Below, piece after piece: positions 16,569-25,297 of a DNA stretch of 64,000 nt. The stretch is from contig JAZKJV010011400.1 of NCBI GenBank assembly GCA_037367405.1, positions 5,950,501 through 6,014,500 of the forward strand. The letters run 5' to 3'. The notes beneath the pieces are model-generated. The model made no database searches. It had not been told where the DNA came from and worked only from the letters and a program-made list of their open reading frames with translations. The number at the start of each line of letters is the position of its first letter. The stretch's first letter is position 1. The DNA comes from Ottelia alismoides (Eukaryota > Streptophyta > Magnoliopsida > Alismatales > Hydrocharitaceae). The position numbers and the translations under genes were made by a program.

Positions 16569-17390
16569 TTGGGAGCTTGGGTTGGTCTGGGGCGTCTGAT
16601 TACTTCGGCATGTTGGGGAGTTAATGGGTGATGCTGGGCTGCGCCATGCCAGTGCCACCCAAGACAGCCTGAGTGATTTGGCGTTGGGACGTTTGGTTGG
16701 CTGTGGACGTCTGATTACTTCGAAGTGTTGGGGAGTTAATTGGAGATGCTTGACTTACTGCGCTTCGGCTTGCACTGGCCAGGCTGCGCCCTGCCAGTGC
16801 CACCCAAGACAGCCTGAGTTATTTGGCTCTGGGACGTTTGGTTAGCTGTGGACGTCTGATTACTTCGAAGTGTTGGGGAGTTAATTGGAGATGCTTGACT
16901 TACTGCGCTTCGGCTTGCACTGGCCAGGCTGCGCCATGCCAGTGCCACCCAATCTGGCCAGGCTTGCAGCCCTGCCAGTGTCACCCAAGACAGCCTGAGT
17001 GATTTGGCTTTGGGACGTTTGGTTGGCTGTGAACGTCTGATTACTTCGAAGTGTTGGGGAGTGATTTGCAGGTTCTAGACCCCTGCTCTTCGGCATGCAC
17101 TGGCCAGGCTGCGCCATGCCAGTGCCACCCCGAAGGCCAGGCTGCGCCATGCCAGTGCCACCCAGAATAGCCTGAGTGATTTGGCTTTGGGACGTTTGGT
17201 TAGCTGTGGACGTCTGATTACTTCGACGTGTTGGGGAGTTAATTGGAGATGCTTGACTTACTGCGCTTCGGCTTGCACTGGCCAGGCTTCGCCATGCCAG
17301 TGCCACCCAAGCTGGCCAGGCTGCGCCATGCCAGTGCCATCAGTGCCACCAGTGCCACCCGAGCATGCCAGTGCCATCCAAAAGGCTTGG
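16569..17390 (+). repeat. Tandem array of 115-181-bp units between the DUF1559 paralogues
   Basis: Units begin with TTGGGACGTTTGGTT (or variants) near 16569 (partial), 16684, 16829, 17010 and 17187, so the periods are about 115, 145, 181 and 177. Each contains ACGTCTGATTACTTCGAAG, TGTTGGGGAGTTAATTGGAG, ACTGCGCTTCGGCTTGCAC and one or more CACTGGCCAGGC...GCCAGTGCCACCC blocks. That block is itself a hairpin (CACTGGC/GCCAGTG) and is duplicated inside the longer units, which explains the uneven period. No ORF persists through the array and no coding signal is seen. Confidence 0.8.
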
Positions 17391-17452
17391 CTGCGATCGG
17401 GTATACTCGCGTTGGGAGCTTTGCATGTCTCCACGTAACCAGGGAGGACTCA

Positions 17453-18538
17453 GTGGCCAGAGATGCTTTCACTCGATTGGAATTGGCGGTAGCTGTGGTG
17501 GCTTTGGTCGTGCTGCTGGGTCTGCTGCTGCCAGCGATCAACGGTAACCAGGGCAGTGCTCGGCGAATCCAATGCGCTCACCACTTGGGTGAGCTGGCCA
17601 AAGCTACTCAGCAGTTCGTTCAAACCTACCAGCGCTATCCAGGCTATGTCGAAGGCTTTGGCGCTGACGAAGCCGGCGCCGTCAAAGTTGGAACTTGGGT
17701 GGTCAGCCTCTTGCCCTATATCGCGCAAGAACCGCTCTATGATCTGTGGCAAGACTCGTCGCTAACAGAACAATGGAATCGTCGCGGCGGCAATCATCCG
17801 CTGAACGACGACTATTATCCGAAGATCCACCTGCTGATCTGCAACCGCGATGAGAACGCCGGCGAGCCGCTAGCGCCTCTCAGCTTCGCCGCCAACTGCG
17901 GCTTCTTCGCTGATACGCTGCCGCCTGACTATGAAGGGCTCGATCCTCACCAGGTCATCCTCCGTTCATCCCGTTCAGCCAATGGCGTGTTTACCAATCA
18001 GTTGCCGGCCGAAGCTCGTAGTGTGATGAGCCATCACGCCCGCGCCCTGATCCTGGGTTCGGCCAACGGTCGTCCCACACGCCTGGATGATATCCGCGAT
18101 GGTTTGACCATGACGCTCTGCATGGCAGAGAACTTGTATACCGATAGCTGGTCTTACGTAGGCAGGCATCCAGGCTGGGCCAAGACTCAGATCGGCCAGC
18201 AAACCTATTACGGCGATGAGGCTTCGCCACAGGATGCGATACGCGCTCATGTGGGGCTGGTGTGGCTATACAAAGCACAACCAGCAGTGGCCGGCGTGCC
18301 CGACTTCATCCAGTTAGCACCGCCCAGCAGTTGGTCCAAACAGCCTCGCTTTAACGTTCAGTGGGCGCGGCCCAGTTCCAACCACACGGGTATCTTCAAC
18401 GCCAGCTTCCTGGGTGGCAGTGTAGCTTCGTTATCCAAAGAGATGGATTATCGCGTCTACCAGGCCTTGTTGACACCGCATGGCAAGCGAAGCGATGTGC
18501 CCGATAAGCAGTTCATACCTCGCGATGACGATCTTTGA
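17453..18538 (+). CDS. DUF1559 prepilin-like protein (copy 2)
   Basis: 361 residues from the GTG at 17453. AGGGAGG ends 5 bases before this GTG, the prepilin-like motif (AFTRLELAVAVVALVVLLG) starts within a few residues, and the length then matches copy 1. An in-frame extension back to 17243 reads through repeat DNA and is not credible. The hydrophobic helix is followed by a DUF1559 body ending SSNHTGIFNASFLGGSVASL, again with GG where the family usually has DG. FTLVE is altered to FTRLE: the key Glu stays, but an Arg lies inside the motif, which may affect prepilin peptidase processing. Probably the product of tandem duplication with copy 1. Confidence 0.93.
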   Translation: MARDAFTRLELAVAVVALVVLLGLLLPAINGNQGSARRIQCAHHLGELAKATQQFVQTYQRYPGYVEGFGADEAGAVKVGTWVVSLLPYIAQEPLYDLWQDSSLTEQWNRRGGNHPLNDDYYPKIHLLICNRDENAGEPLAPLSFAANCGFFADTLPPDYEGLDPHQVILRSSRSANGVFTNQLPAEARSVMSHHARALILGSANGRPTRLDDIRDGLTMTLCMAENLYTDSWSYVGRHPGWAKTQIGQQTYYGDEASPQDAIRAHVGLVWLYKAQPAVAGVPDFIQLAPPSSWSKQPRFNVQWARPSSNHTGIFNASFLGGSVASLSKEMDYRVYQALLTPHGKRSDVPDKQFIPRDDDL

Positions 18539-19010
18539 GTCACGGCGTAGATCCCGAGCGCAGAGGTCGTCCAGCTTTTAAGTCGTTTCCTTGGATAGGT
18601 TTAGAGCGCGCATGTCACCTCCCCCAGCGGTCACGGCATGGGAGGGCGAGGTTCCACCCGAGCCTTGGGCCCCGAGCCTTGGGCCCCGAGCGCCAATGCA
18701 GTCCCATTGGAATTTGAGTTTTGAATCATGGCGCGAAGCGCAGACGAACGTCCGCAGGCCATTTATGCCAGGCCGTTAACACCCATGAATCTTTGGTTGG
18801 TGATACAAACCGAAAGCTCGGCCGGAGCCTCGCCCTCCCAGCGTTCCTGCGCTTGGGAGAGGACCTCTGCGCCGGGAGAGGTGACATTCAAAAAGGCGCA
18901 ACATCAAAACTTGGCAGCGGTCGCTACGAATACTGCTTGCAGCCAGCGCAACCAAAGTCACTTCGGCAAGTTTTGGCTGCTGGTTTGATGAGGCTTGATT
19001 CGTACTGCTA
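18539..19010. repeat. Intergenic region with one 168-bp-type element and half of a MITE-like element
   Basis: 18636-18845 is one copy of the 168-bp family in reverse orientation (GGGAGGGCGAGG...CCTCGCCCTCCC), with the phrase ccgagccttgggcc duplicated. It is bounded on the left by GTCACCTCCCCC and on the right by GGGAGAGGTGAC (18884-18895), then GGCGCAACATCAAAAC (18895-18910) and TTGGCAGCGG. These are the two halves of the MITE-like element, so the 168-bp unit sits inside it. Short ORFs here are translations of the repeat and are not genes. Confidence 0.7.
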
Positions 19011-19029
19011 GTGGCTCGGGAGAGTCGCT

Positions 19030-20322
19030 CTACTCGCTACGCACCAGCATTGCTGGGCCGAACAAGCAGCTCATCCAAATGCACATCGATGGATCGGGCA
19101 CCAGGCCAAACAAGGGGCTTTCTACCAAGCCCAGTACCAGCAGAAACGCGGTGAACTCGCGCACGAATAAGGCGCGACGATTGAAACAGTCCCGCAGGTT
19201 TACTCCGATCAAGATCACGAACAAGAGCGCGGCCGGCACGCCGAACAGCAAAGCGGTCTCCAAAAACAAATTGTGAGCATGCCCAGAATGCTCGACCATC
19301 ACCTGGCTGCTCGATCCGCCTCCGTAACCGGTCCAAGGCGACTTCATGATCAAGGCGATCGCGCTGTTCCAGATCTCGGTTCGCCCGGTGGCGGTCGTCA
19401 ATTCCTCGATCGAACCCGTCTTGGTAACCTTCAACGCGACCTGGTCGATCACGCGATCTATTCCCTTGGTAGCTTCGAGCACACCGGCCGTCAGCAAGAT
19501 CGCCAAGGTGGCCACTGCAGGCAGCAGATAGGTCGCGCGGTATCGCAGCAGCGGCAAGCTGTAAACAGCCAAAGCGGCGGCAAAGGCAATTACGGGCGTG
19601 CGCGATTTGGTAGCGACCAACGTGGCGATAGCGACAATTGCCGCAGGCATGATCCACAGCGGATTGACTAACTTCTCGCGCACGCAGACCAGCAGCAACA
19701 ACATGCCCAGGCACTGAATGGCCGAGAGCACGTTAGGATGCCCCAGCCCACCGAAGCGCGGCAGCGTCTCTTCAGCCGTTAGATACTCGATAAAGACTGT
19801 CAACTCGGGCGACACCACGGTCAAGATCCAACTGATCAAGACATAGGCCCAGAGTCCCAGGAGCGCGTCCAGCAGCGTACGCTGCATACCGAACAACGAC
19901 AAGCACGTAAGCGTCGTTAGTAGATAAGCTCCGATCGCCCAAGCCACGAAGAAAGCTACCTTGGGATCATGCGCGGTGGCTGAACCCGCCACGGCCAGTC
20001 CAATGAGCGCTAACGAGACAACCCCTCGATAGGTCAGCAGGGCCTGGCGAACTTGCCCCAAGCGCCACCAGCCCCAGGCTCCACAGGCCGTCGCCATGGC
20101 GGTGATCAGCAGTCGCAGGACTACCTGGAAGCTGAACGTCACTCCTTCGGCTCGGTCGGTCACCCGCGCGATATCGATTCCGTTGCCCAGCACCGACATA
20201 AACAAAGTCAGACGAGCCGCCGCGGGCATCAGTTGCCAGGCCCACACATTCCAAGTGTCCAAGGGCCGGCTGGGCGAAAGTTCACCTGTCGTGCTGATGT
20301 TCAACGAACCAATCTCCACCAA
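19030..20322 (-). CDS. O-antigen ligase / polymerase-like membrane protein
   Basis: 430 residues with roughly ten hydrophobic segments and few motifs, typical of the O-antigen ligase (WaaL)/Wzy superfamily. The diagnostic part is TGRTEIWNSAIALIMKSPW with GYGGG about twenty residues later, then HSGHAHNLFLETALLFGVPA (~345-375), where the His-Asn pair in an extracytoplasmic loop is conserved in family members. It would transfer or polymerise lipid-linked glycans in the inner membrane. Ligase and polymerase cannot be separated by sequence reading. It stands alone here, but waaA (34393) and a Wzz-like gene (40049) in the window fit the same envelope glycan theme. The start at 20322 is the first ATG in frame and has no strong RBS. 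Confidence 0.82.
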   Translation of the reverse strand: MVEIGSLNISTTGELSPSRPLDTWNVWAWQLMPAAARLTLFMSVLGNGIDIARVTDRAEGVTFSFQVVLRLLITAMATACGAWGWWRLGQVRQALLTYRGVVSLALIGLAVAGSATAHDPKVAFFVAWAIGAYLLTTLTCLSLFGMQRTLLDALLGLWAYVLISWILTVVSPELTVFIEYLTAEETLPRFGGLGHPNVLSAIQCLGMLLLLVCVREKLVNPLWIMPAAIVAIATLVATKSRTPVIAFAAALAVYSLPLLRYRATYLLPAVATLAILLTAGVLEATKGIDRVIDQVALKVTKTGSIEELTTATGRTEIWNSAIALIMKSPWTGYGGGSSSQVMVEHSGHAHNLFLETALLFGVPAALLFVILIGVNLRDCFNRRALFVREFTAFLLVLGLVESPLFGLVPDPSMCIWMSCLFGPAMLVRSE

Positions 20323-20399
20323 CCCAACCGACTCAGTGAAAACCTAATTGGACAGCTGTGCAATTTCACTGGATGAAGTTTTCGTAGCCACCGCTGCCA

Positions 20400-20616
20400 G
20401 GTTTTGATGTTGCGCGTTTTGGGAATGTCACCTCTCCCGGCGCAGCCGGGGGAGGTCGGAGCCCGCGTTTAGCGAGGCTCCGGGAGGGGGCCATGCGCTA
20501 TGGTTAACTCCTACCAAGCGCAGTGCCCCGTCCCGAATCTTCGCCTTAAGGGCTCGATTCGACCTCCCCCAAGCTGCGCTTGGGAGAGGTGACTCAAAAA
20601 CGCGCAACATCAAAAC
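20400..20616. mobile_element. MITE-like palindromic element flanked by TGCCA direct repeats in a hairpin loop
   Basis: Cleanest copy. TGCCA (20395-20399), then GTTTTGATGTTGCGCG ... core GTCACCTCTCCC (20427) to GGGAGAGGTGAC (20593) ... CGCGCAACATCAAAAC (ends 20616), then TGCCA (20617-20621). The outer sequences CCACCGC (20389-20395) and AGCGGTG (20622-20628) are the arms of the host hairpin. Removing the element and one TGCCA restores CCACCGCTGCCAAGCGGTG. Confidence 0.8.
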
Positions 20617-20694
20617 TGCCAAGCGGTGTGGCGCTGCCCACCTAACGCTAGGCTAATCAAGCCCCCATATGCACTCAATAGCTGCCAGTTTAGC

Positions 20695-20760
20695 CCGACG
20701 CGCCAGTTTAGCCCGACGCGCCTGCGTCGGAAAATGTAAACCCGACGCGCCGCGTCGGCT
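20695..20760. repeat. Cluster of GC-rich CGACGCG palindromes
   Basis: Three CCCGACGCGCC-type half-palindromes in a row (cccgacgcgccagttta, cccgacgcgcctgcgtcgg, cccgacgcgccgcgtcgg), the same family as 9749-9818, in the reverse orientation. Confidence 0.65.
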
Positions 20761-20853
20761 GCCTTTCAGCCGTGCCAGTGCCAACCAGGCAGCCAGTCGA
20801 CTATACTAGTAAAGACTCTCTCTTATCGTTCAACACAAGGCAGGAGCTGACAG

Positions 20854-23800
20854 ATGGGGCGGAACTGGGCGACCACCTGGTTGTGGGTTTGCGTTCTCGC
20901 AATGTGGGCTGGTATGGCCCCGGCCGAAGAACCGTATCGCCAGTTTCTGCAGCGTCTGAAGAGCGAAGGCTTGTTCGATCTGGCGCTCTTCTATCTGGAA
21001 GATCTCCAGACCAATCCGCAGATCGATTCGGCCTTTGTGCAAGAAATTCCGCTTGAACGAGCCAATCTGCTTCAGGAGTCAGCCGCTGCCATGCAGCGCA
21101 GTCCGGCTCGCGGCAAACGGCTGGATGAAGCTGAGAAAGCCTTCGATAGTTTTCTGCAGCAGCACAAGGAGCATCCGCGTCGCGGCGAAGCCCGCTTGGG
21201 CTTGGGAAACTTGCTCTTGGCCAGAGCCGAAGAGTTGAAAGCGGAGGGCAATCCTGCGGCTGCGAATCCCGAAGCGGCCCGTTTCTATGACCAGGCTCAA
21301 AAAGTATTCGCTTCCACTCAAGAGGAACTGAAGGCGGTCCTGCAACCGATGCTCGGCGCCCGAATCGATCCAACAGACGAAGCCAAGAAAGAGCTGCGCA
21401 ACAAACTGCAAGCCGACTATCGCCGCGCAGAACTTTTGTCCGCTTTTTCCACTGAACACCGCGGCCGCAGCTACGTCAAAGACAGCGCGGAGTGGAAGAA
21501 GGATCTGGAATTGGCACAGAAGGCTTACACCGACTTCTATACGCACGAACGCGAACGTGAAGAAGCTCGCAACATCGCTCTGTTCTATCGTTCGGGCATC
21601 CAGCGCGACATGGGCAAGATCGATGATGCTGCCGACGGTTACATGCGCATCCTGGGCATCGACGGTATCGATGAATTGCGAGCCTTGCAGTTCAAGTCGC
21701 TGACGGAACTGATCAAGCTCTGGACGGCCAAAGATCAAGACAAGTTCGCGGCGACTGTGGAGCTGATCGAACGCTGGGAAAAATTGATCCGTCCCGATGA
21801 ACGCAATTCGCAGGATGTCATCGATTTCCAAATGGCGGCCGTCAAAGCCAAGCTCGAGTACGCTCAAGTTCTGCAGGCCAAGGACAAAGACGATCGCAAC
21901 GTCGGCCGGTTGCGCAAAGATGTGCGCGAAGATTTGCGACGTATCACGGCCATTAGCGGCCCGCATCAAAAAGCGGCTCGCGAGTTGATGGCAGAGTTGG
22001 GTATGAATCGCGAGAAGAGCGATGCACCGGTCGAACTGCCGAAAGTCACCAGTTACGAGCAAGCCGTCAAAGAGGCCGAGAGCCGCTTCGATGCGATGCA
22101 AACCGAGCTGGTAACGCAAGAGACGCTGCAACAATCGCTGGACAAAGAAACTGATCCGGAAAAGAAGAATGAACTGAAGGCTCAACTCGAAGCGACCAAT
22201 ACCACCGTCGCCAGGCTGGAAGAACAAACCGCTGAACTGTATATGCTGGCCATTCGCATGTTTGCCAAAGGCGGCGACATTGGTGACCTGAATCAAACGC
22301 GGTATCGCCTGGCCTACATTGAACTGCAGCGCGGCAATCCATGGGCGGCGATTGCCATCGGCGAGTTCCTGGCTCAGCAATTGGCTGGTACCTCCACCGG
22401 CTTGCAAGCCGCCACGATTTCGCTGGCTGGTTATCGCGAACTGATCAATGCAGCGGACGAGTCCACCCGGATGCAAGTCGGCATGCAACTGCAGCCCTTT
22501 GCGGAGTTCATGGTGGCCACCTGGCCCGATGCCAAAGAAACTCAATCGGCCACGGCGACATTGGTTCAATTGGCCATGAATGCGGGCAATATGGAATTGG
22601 CTCGCAGTTATCTGGCCAAGTTGCCCAACGAAACCGGTAGCGCCGGCGCGCTCCGCCGCGACATCGGCGTGCGCCTGGCATACGAGTTCTTCCAGGAAGA
22701 CATCAAGCAAGATGAAGCCACTCCGCCAGCCCCCGAGCATCTGGCCAAGCGTGATTCGGCCATGGAATTGCTGAACGAAGGTCTCCGGGATATCAAAAAA
22801 GAACAGATCGATGCCCGGGCGGTAGAAGCCATCAACCTGTTGGTCCGCTTGCAACTGGCTACGGGCAAAGTTGAAGACGCGGCCAAGTGGATGACCAATG
22901 CCGATACCGCGCCGGTAGCCTTGATCCGAGCCAACCCGGCCTTGGTCGATGATCGCTTGACCAAGCTCAACAGCTATAGAACCGCTTTGCAGTTCTCTGT
23001 CAGTCAATTGGCCAGTGGCGCTCAGGGTGAAAGCAGCATGGCCGAGATCGAAGGCTTGATTGCTGAGATGAAAACCGCTGCCGGCGACGATACCGAAGGT
23101 GCGAAACTGCTGACCGGGATCTTTGTCAGCCTGGCTCGCGACCTGCAAGACCTGGTCACCGGTGCCAAGAGCAACGATGTCCGGCAGAAGCTGGCCGAAG
23201 GCATGATCCTGGTATGCAAACAAGTAGCGGCTAACTCTGAGGAATACAGCACCAAGTTCTGGGCCGGCAGCACGCTCAGTAACGTTGCGGGCAAGCTGGA
23301 CGCGTCGGCCAGCAAGACGCGGCAAGCCTTGCAGCGCGAATCGGCCAATGTTCTGGAAGCCATCCTGGCCAAAGGCGCTCAAACCCCCGGTTGGATTCCC
23401 GCACCCAATGGTGAACTGGCGGTGCGGGCCACGCTGGCGCAAGGACTGCGGAACTCCGGGCAGTATCAAGAGGCCATCGATCAATTGGCCAAAGTGTTAG
23501 CTCAGAAAGAAGCCGTGCTCGATTTCCAGGTCGCAGCCGCTGAAGCCTTCACGGCCTGGGCCGAGTCAGGTGATAAAGACAAGTTTGATAAAGCCATCAA
23601 TGGGCAATCGAGCAGCAAGATCTGGGGCTGGAAAGGTATTTCGTCGCGACTGCAACGCTCCATCGCCGATCCCACCAAAGCTGAACCTTTCTTGAACGCA
23701 CGCTACCGGCTGTCACAAACCTTGATGCGCCAAGCCCTGGCAGACCCGGCTCGAAAAACCGAATTGCTCGAACTGGCCGCCCGCGAGATCGGTTCCACCC

Positions 23801-23922
23801 GCTACCTCAAAAAAGACTTGGGCGGCCCAGATTGGTTCAAGAAATTTGACACCCTAATGAAGAGTATTCAAAAGGAACTTGGTAAGGAAACTGTCGGACT
23901 GGCAACGGCCAAGAAAGATTAA
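20854..23922 (+). CDS. Large secreted TPR-like alpha-helical protein
   Basis: 1022 residues. A signal peptide (~1-25, ending APAEE) is followed by an almost wholly helical, charged protein. YRQFLQRLKSEGLFDLALFY and QYQEAIDQLAKVLAQKEAV have tetratricopeptide character, and ~405-470 (EQAVKEAESRFDAMQTE to TVARLEEQTAELYML) looks coiled-coil. No catalytic motif was found. TPR-rich exported proteins usually act as scaffolds; partners here are unknown. AGGAG lies 7 bases before the ATG. The next gene (24245) has similar TPR content and an exported form, and a third gene overlaps it, so the three may form a functional set, although a repeat element separates the first two. Function not recognised. 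Confidence 0.85.
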   Translation: MGRNWATTWLWVCVLAMWAGMAPAEEPYRQFLQRLKSEGLFDLALFYLEDLQTNPQIDSAFVQEIPLERANLLQESAAAMQRSPARGKRLDEAEKAFDSFLQQHKEHPRRGEARLGLGNLLLARAEELKAEGNPAAANPEAARFYDQAQKVFASTQEELKAVLQPMLGARIDPTDEAKKELRNKLQADYRRAELLSAFSTEHRGRSYVKDSAEWKKDLELAQKAYTDFYTHEREREEARNIALFYRSGIQRDMGKIDDAADGYMRILGIDGIDELRALQFKSLTELIKLWTAKDQDKFAATVELIERWEKLIRPDERNSQDVIDFQMAAVKAKLEYAQVLQAKDKDDRNVGRLRKDVREDLRRITAISGPHQKAARELMAELGMNREKSDAPVELPKVTSYEQAVKEAESRFDAMQTELVTQETLQQSLDKETDPEKKNELKAQLEATNTTVARLEEQTAELYMLAIRMFAKGGDIGDLNQTRYRLAYIELQRGNPWAAIAIGEFLAQQLAGTSTGLQAATISLAGYRELINAADESTRMQVGMQLQPFAEFMVATWPDAKETQSATATLVQLAMNAGNMELARSYLAKLPNETGSAGALRRDIGVRLAYEFFQEDIKQDEATPPAPEHLAKRDSAMELLNEGLRDIKKEQIDARAVEAINLLVRLQLATGKVEDAAKWMTNADTAPVALIRANPALVDDRLTKLNSYRTALQFSVSQLASGAQGESSMAEIEGLIAEMKTAAGDDTEGAKLLTGIFVSLARDLQDLVTGAKSNDVRQKLAEGMILVCKQVAANSEEYSTKFWAGSTLSNVAGKLDASASKTRQALQRESANVLEAILAKGAQTPGWIPAPNGELAVRATLAQGLRNSGQYQEAIDQLAKVLAQKEAVLDFQVAAAEAFTAWAESGDKDKFDKAINGQSSSKIWGWKGISSRLQRSIADPTKAEPFLNARYRLSQTLMRQALADPARKTELLELAAREIGSTRYLKKDLGGPDWFKKFDTLMKSIQKELGKETVGLATAKKD

Positions 23923-23923
23923 C

Positions 23924-24102
23924 GTCACCTCTGCCCGCGCAGCCGGGGCCTTTAGCCGAGGACTGCGGGAGGGGGCAATGCGCGATGGTTGACTTATCCC
24001 AAGCGCCGTGCCCCCTCCCGAATCTTCGCCTTAAGGGCTCGATTCGACCTCCCCCAAGCTGCGCTTGGGAGAGGTGACACAAAACACGCAACAGCCGAAC
24101 TG
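23924..24102. mobile_element. MITE-like element abutting the stop codon of the TPR gene
   Basis: The core from GTCACCTCTGCCC (23924) to GGGAGAGGTGAC (24078) starts two bases after the TAA at 23920-23922. The right end continues as a degenerate ACACGCAACAGCCGAACTGC; the left outer end (GTTTTGATGTTGCG) is absent. Hairpin repeats follow at 24134-24153. Confidence 0.65.
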
Positions 24103-24133
24103 CAAATTAGTGGAAAGCCTTTGGCTTTCACAT

Positions 24134-24153
24134 CCACCGTCTGGCGACGGTGG
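24134..24153. repeat. 20-bp hairpin repeat, perfect copy
   Basis: CCACCGTC-TGGC-GACGGTGG followed by CTACGAAG; a degenerate second copy follows at about 24168-24190. Located 90 bases upstream of the start of the next gene. Confidence 0.8.
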
Positions 24154-24244
24154 CTACGAAGTACCTGTCCATCGTCTGGCAGGCGGTGGCTACGAAGTAA
24201 AAAAATCGACGCTCACAAACGAAGTGACCATTAAGAGCAAAACC

Positions 24245-25297
24245 ATGAAGACATCGCTTCCAACCTTGGCACTCACCCTGCTGGCTACGCTGTGCGCTTG
24301 GGCTCAGCCCACGCAGGCTCAGGAAAAAGATAAGGTCTTTTTGTTTAAAGGGGTGACAGCGATTGGCAAGATCGAATCGATCACTCGCGATGAGGTCAAG
24401 ATCGCCGTCAAAGGCAAGACCCAGACTTACAACACCAATGAAATCAGCAAGGTCGTGTTCGATGATGAACCCAGTTCGCTGGAGAACGCGCGGACCCTGA
24501 TAGCCAACCGGCAATTCAACCAGGCTGAGTCGGAACTGAAGAAGATCGCCGCGCCCAAAGATGAACGCATCGCCAAGGAACTGGCGTTCTACAGAGGTTA
24601 CGTGTCCGCCAAGATGGCGCTGGCCGGTATGAGCGATCCCAAAGCTGCCGCCAGTACACTCATGGCCGCCCACAAAGCCAATCCTGATTCTCACAACGCC
24701 TACAAAGCCGCCGAGACCTTGGGCGATCTGGCCTTGGCTATGAACCTGCCTGACGCGGCCAACAATTTTTATAAAGAGCTGGCCGCCGGCAAAGCCCCCG
24801 AAGTCAAAGCCACCGCAGCTTATAAACTGGGCGACGTCGCCTTGACCACGGGCAAGTTACCCGATGCGCGCAAGTTCTTTGAACAACTGATCAATGCCAA
24901 GATCGCTGACCCAGATGCGGCCAAGGCGATCGCACCTTTGAAGAATCTGGCCGAAGTCGGACTGGCAGTGTGCGATGCCAAAGAAGGCAAATCCGAAGAG
25001 GCGCTCGGCAAGCTGCGAGAACTCGTTACGAAAAACGATTCCTCCGATCAGTTGCTGTTTGCCCGCATCTACAACGCGATGGGCATCTGTTATCAATCGC
25101 TGGGCAAAGACCGCGAAGCAGCCTTGGCCTATCTGCGAACGGACCTGCTGTTTCCCAGTTCGCCTGAACTACACGCGGAAGCCTTGTATCAGTTGACCGT
25201 GTTGTTCCCCAAGATTGGCGATCCACAACATGGCATTCAGGCTCGCACACGCCTGACCTCCAAATACCCGGCCAGCAGTTGGGCCAGCAAAAAGTGA
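24245..25297 (+). CDS. Secreted protein with SH3/Sm-like N-terminal barrel and TPR-like repeats
   Basis: 350 residues from the ATG at 24245. A signal peptide (~1-27, ending TQAQ) is followed by a small beta domain (~30-80): VFLFKGVTAIGKIESITRDE, then VKIAVKGKTQTYNTNEISKV. The G.I.....D.V.I..kg....... .eI..v pattern resembles small Sm/SH3-like barrels common in planctomycete proteins. The rest is helical with TPR-like pairs (RTLIANRQFNQAESELKKI, AAYKLGDVALTTGKLPDARK, RIYNAMGICYQSLGKDREAA). Codons upstream of 24245 lie in repeat DNA, so the longer frame is rejected. Its stop codon overlaps the GTG of the next gene (GTGA), indicating translational coupling. Function not recognised. Confidence 0.87.
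   Translation: MKTSLPTLALTLLATLCAWAQPTQAQEKDKVFLFKGVTAIGKIESITRDEVKIAVKGKTQTYNTNEISKVVFDDEPSSLENARTLIANRQFNQAESELKKIAAPKDERIAKELAFYRGYVSAKMALAGMSDPKAAASTLMAAHKANPDSHNAYKAAETLGDLALAMNLPDAANNFYKELAAGKAPEVKATAAYKLGDVALTTGKLPDARKFFEQLINAKIADPDAAKAIAPLKNLAEVGLAVCDAKEGKSEEALGKLRELVTKNDSSDQLLFARIYNAMGICYQSLGKDREAALAYLRTDLLFPSSPELHAEALYQLTVLFPKIGDPQHGIQARTRLTSKYPASSWASKK

Noticed and set aside
16569..17390. CRISPR array or satellite-encoded gene
   Set aside because: Units are 115-181 bases with homologous content throughout, not short repeats with unique spacers, and no frame continues.
17243..17452. N-terminal 70-residue extension of DUF1559 copy 2
   Set aside because: It reads the repeat array; a GTG with AGGGAGG just upstream at 17453 fits the family start.
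21079..23484. 801-codon open frame antisense to the TPR-like gene
   Set aside because: It mirrors the coding frame of a clear secreted protein with a signal peptide and RBS on the other strand; long antisense frames are common in GC-rich planctomycete DNA. Its product has no recognisable domain.
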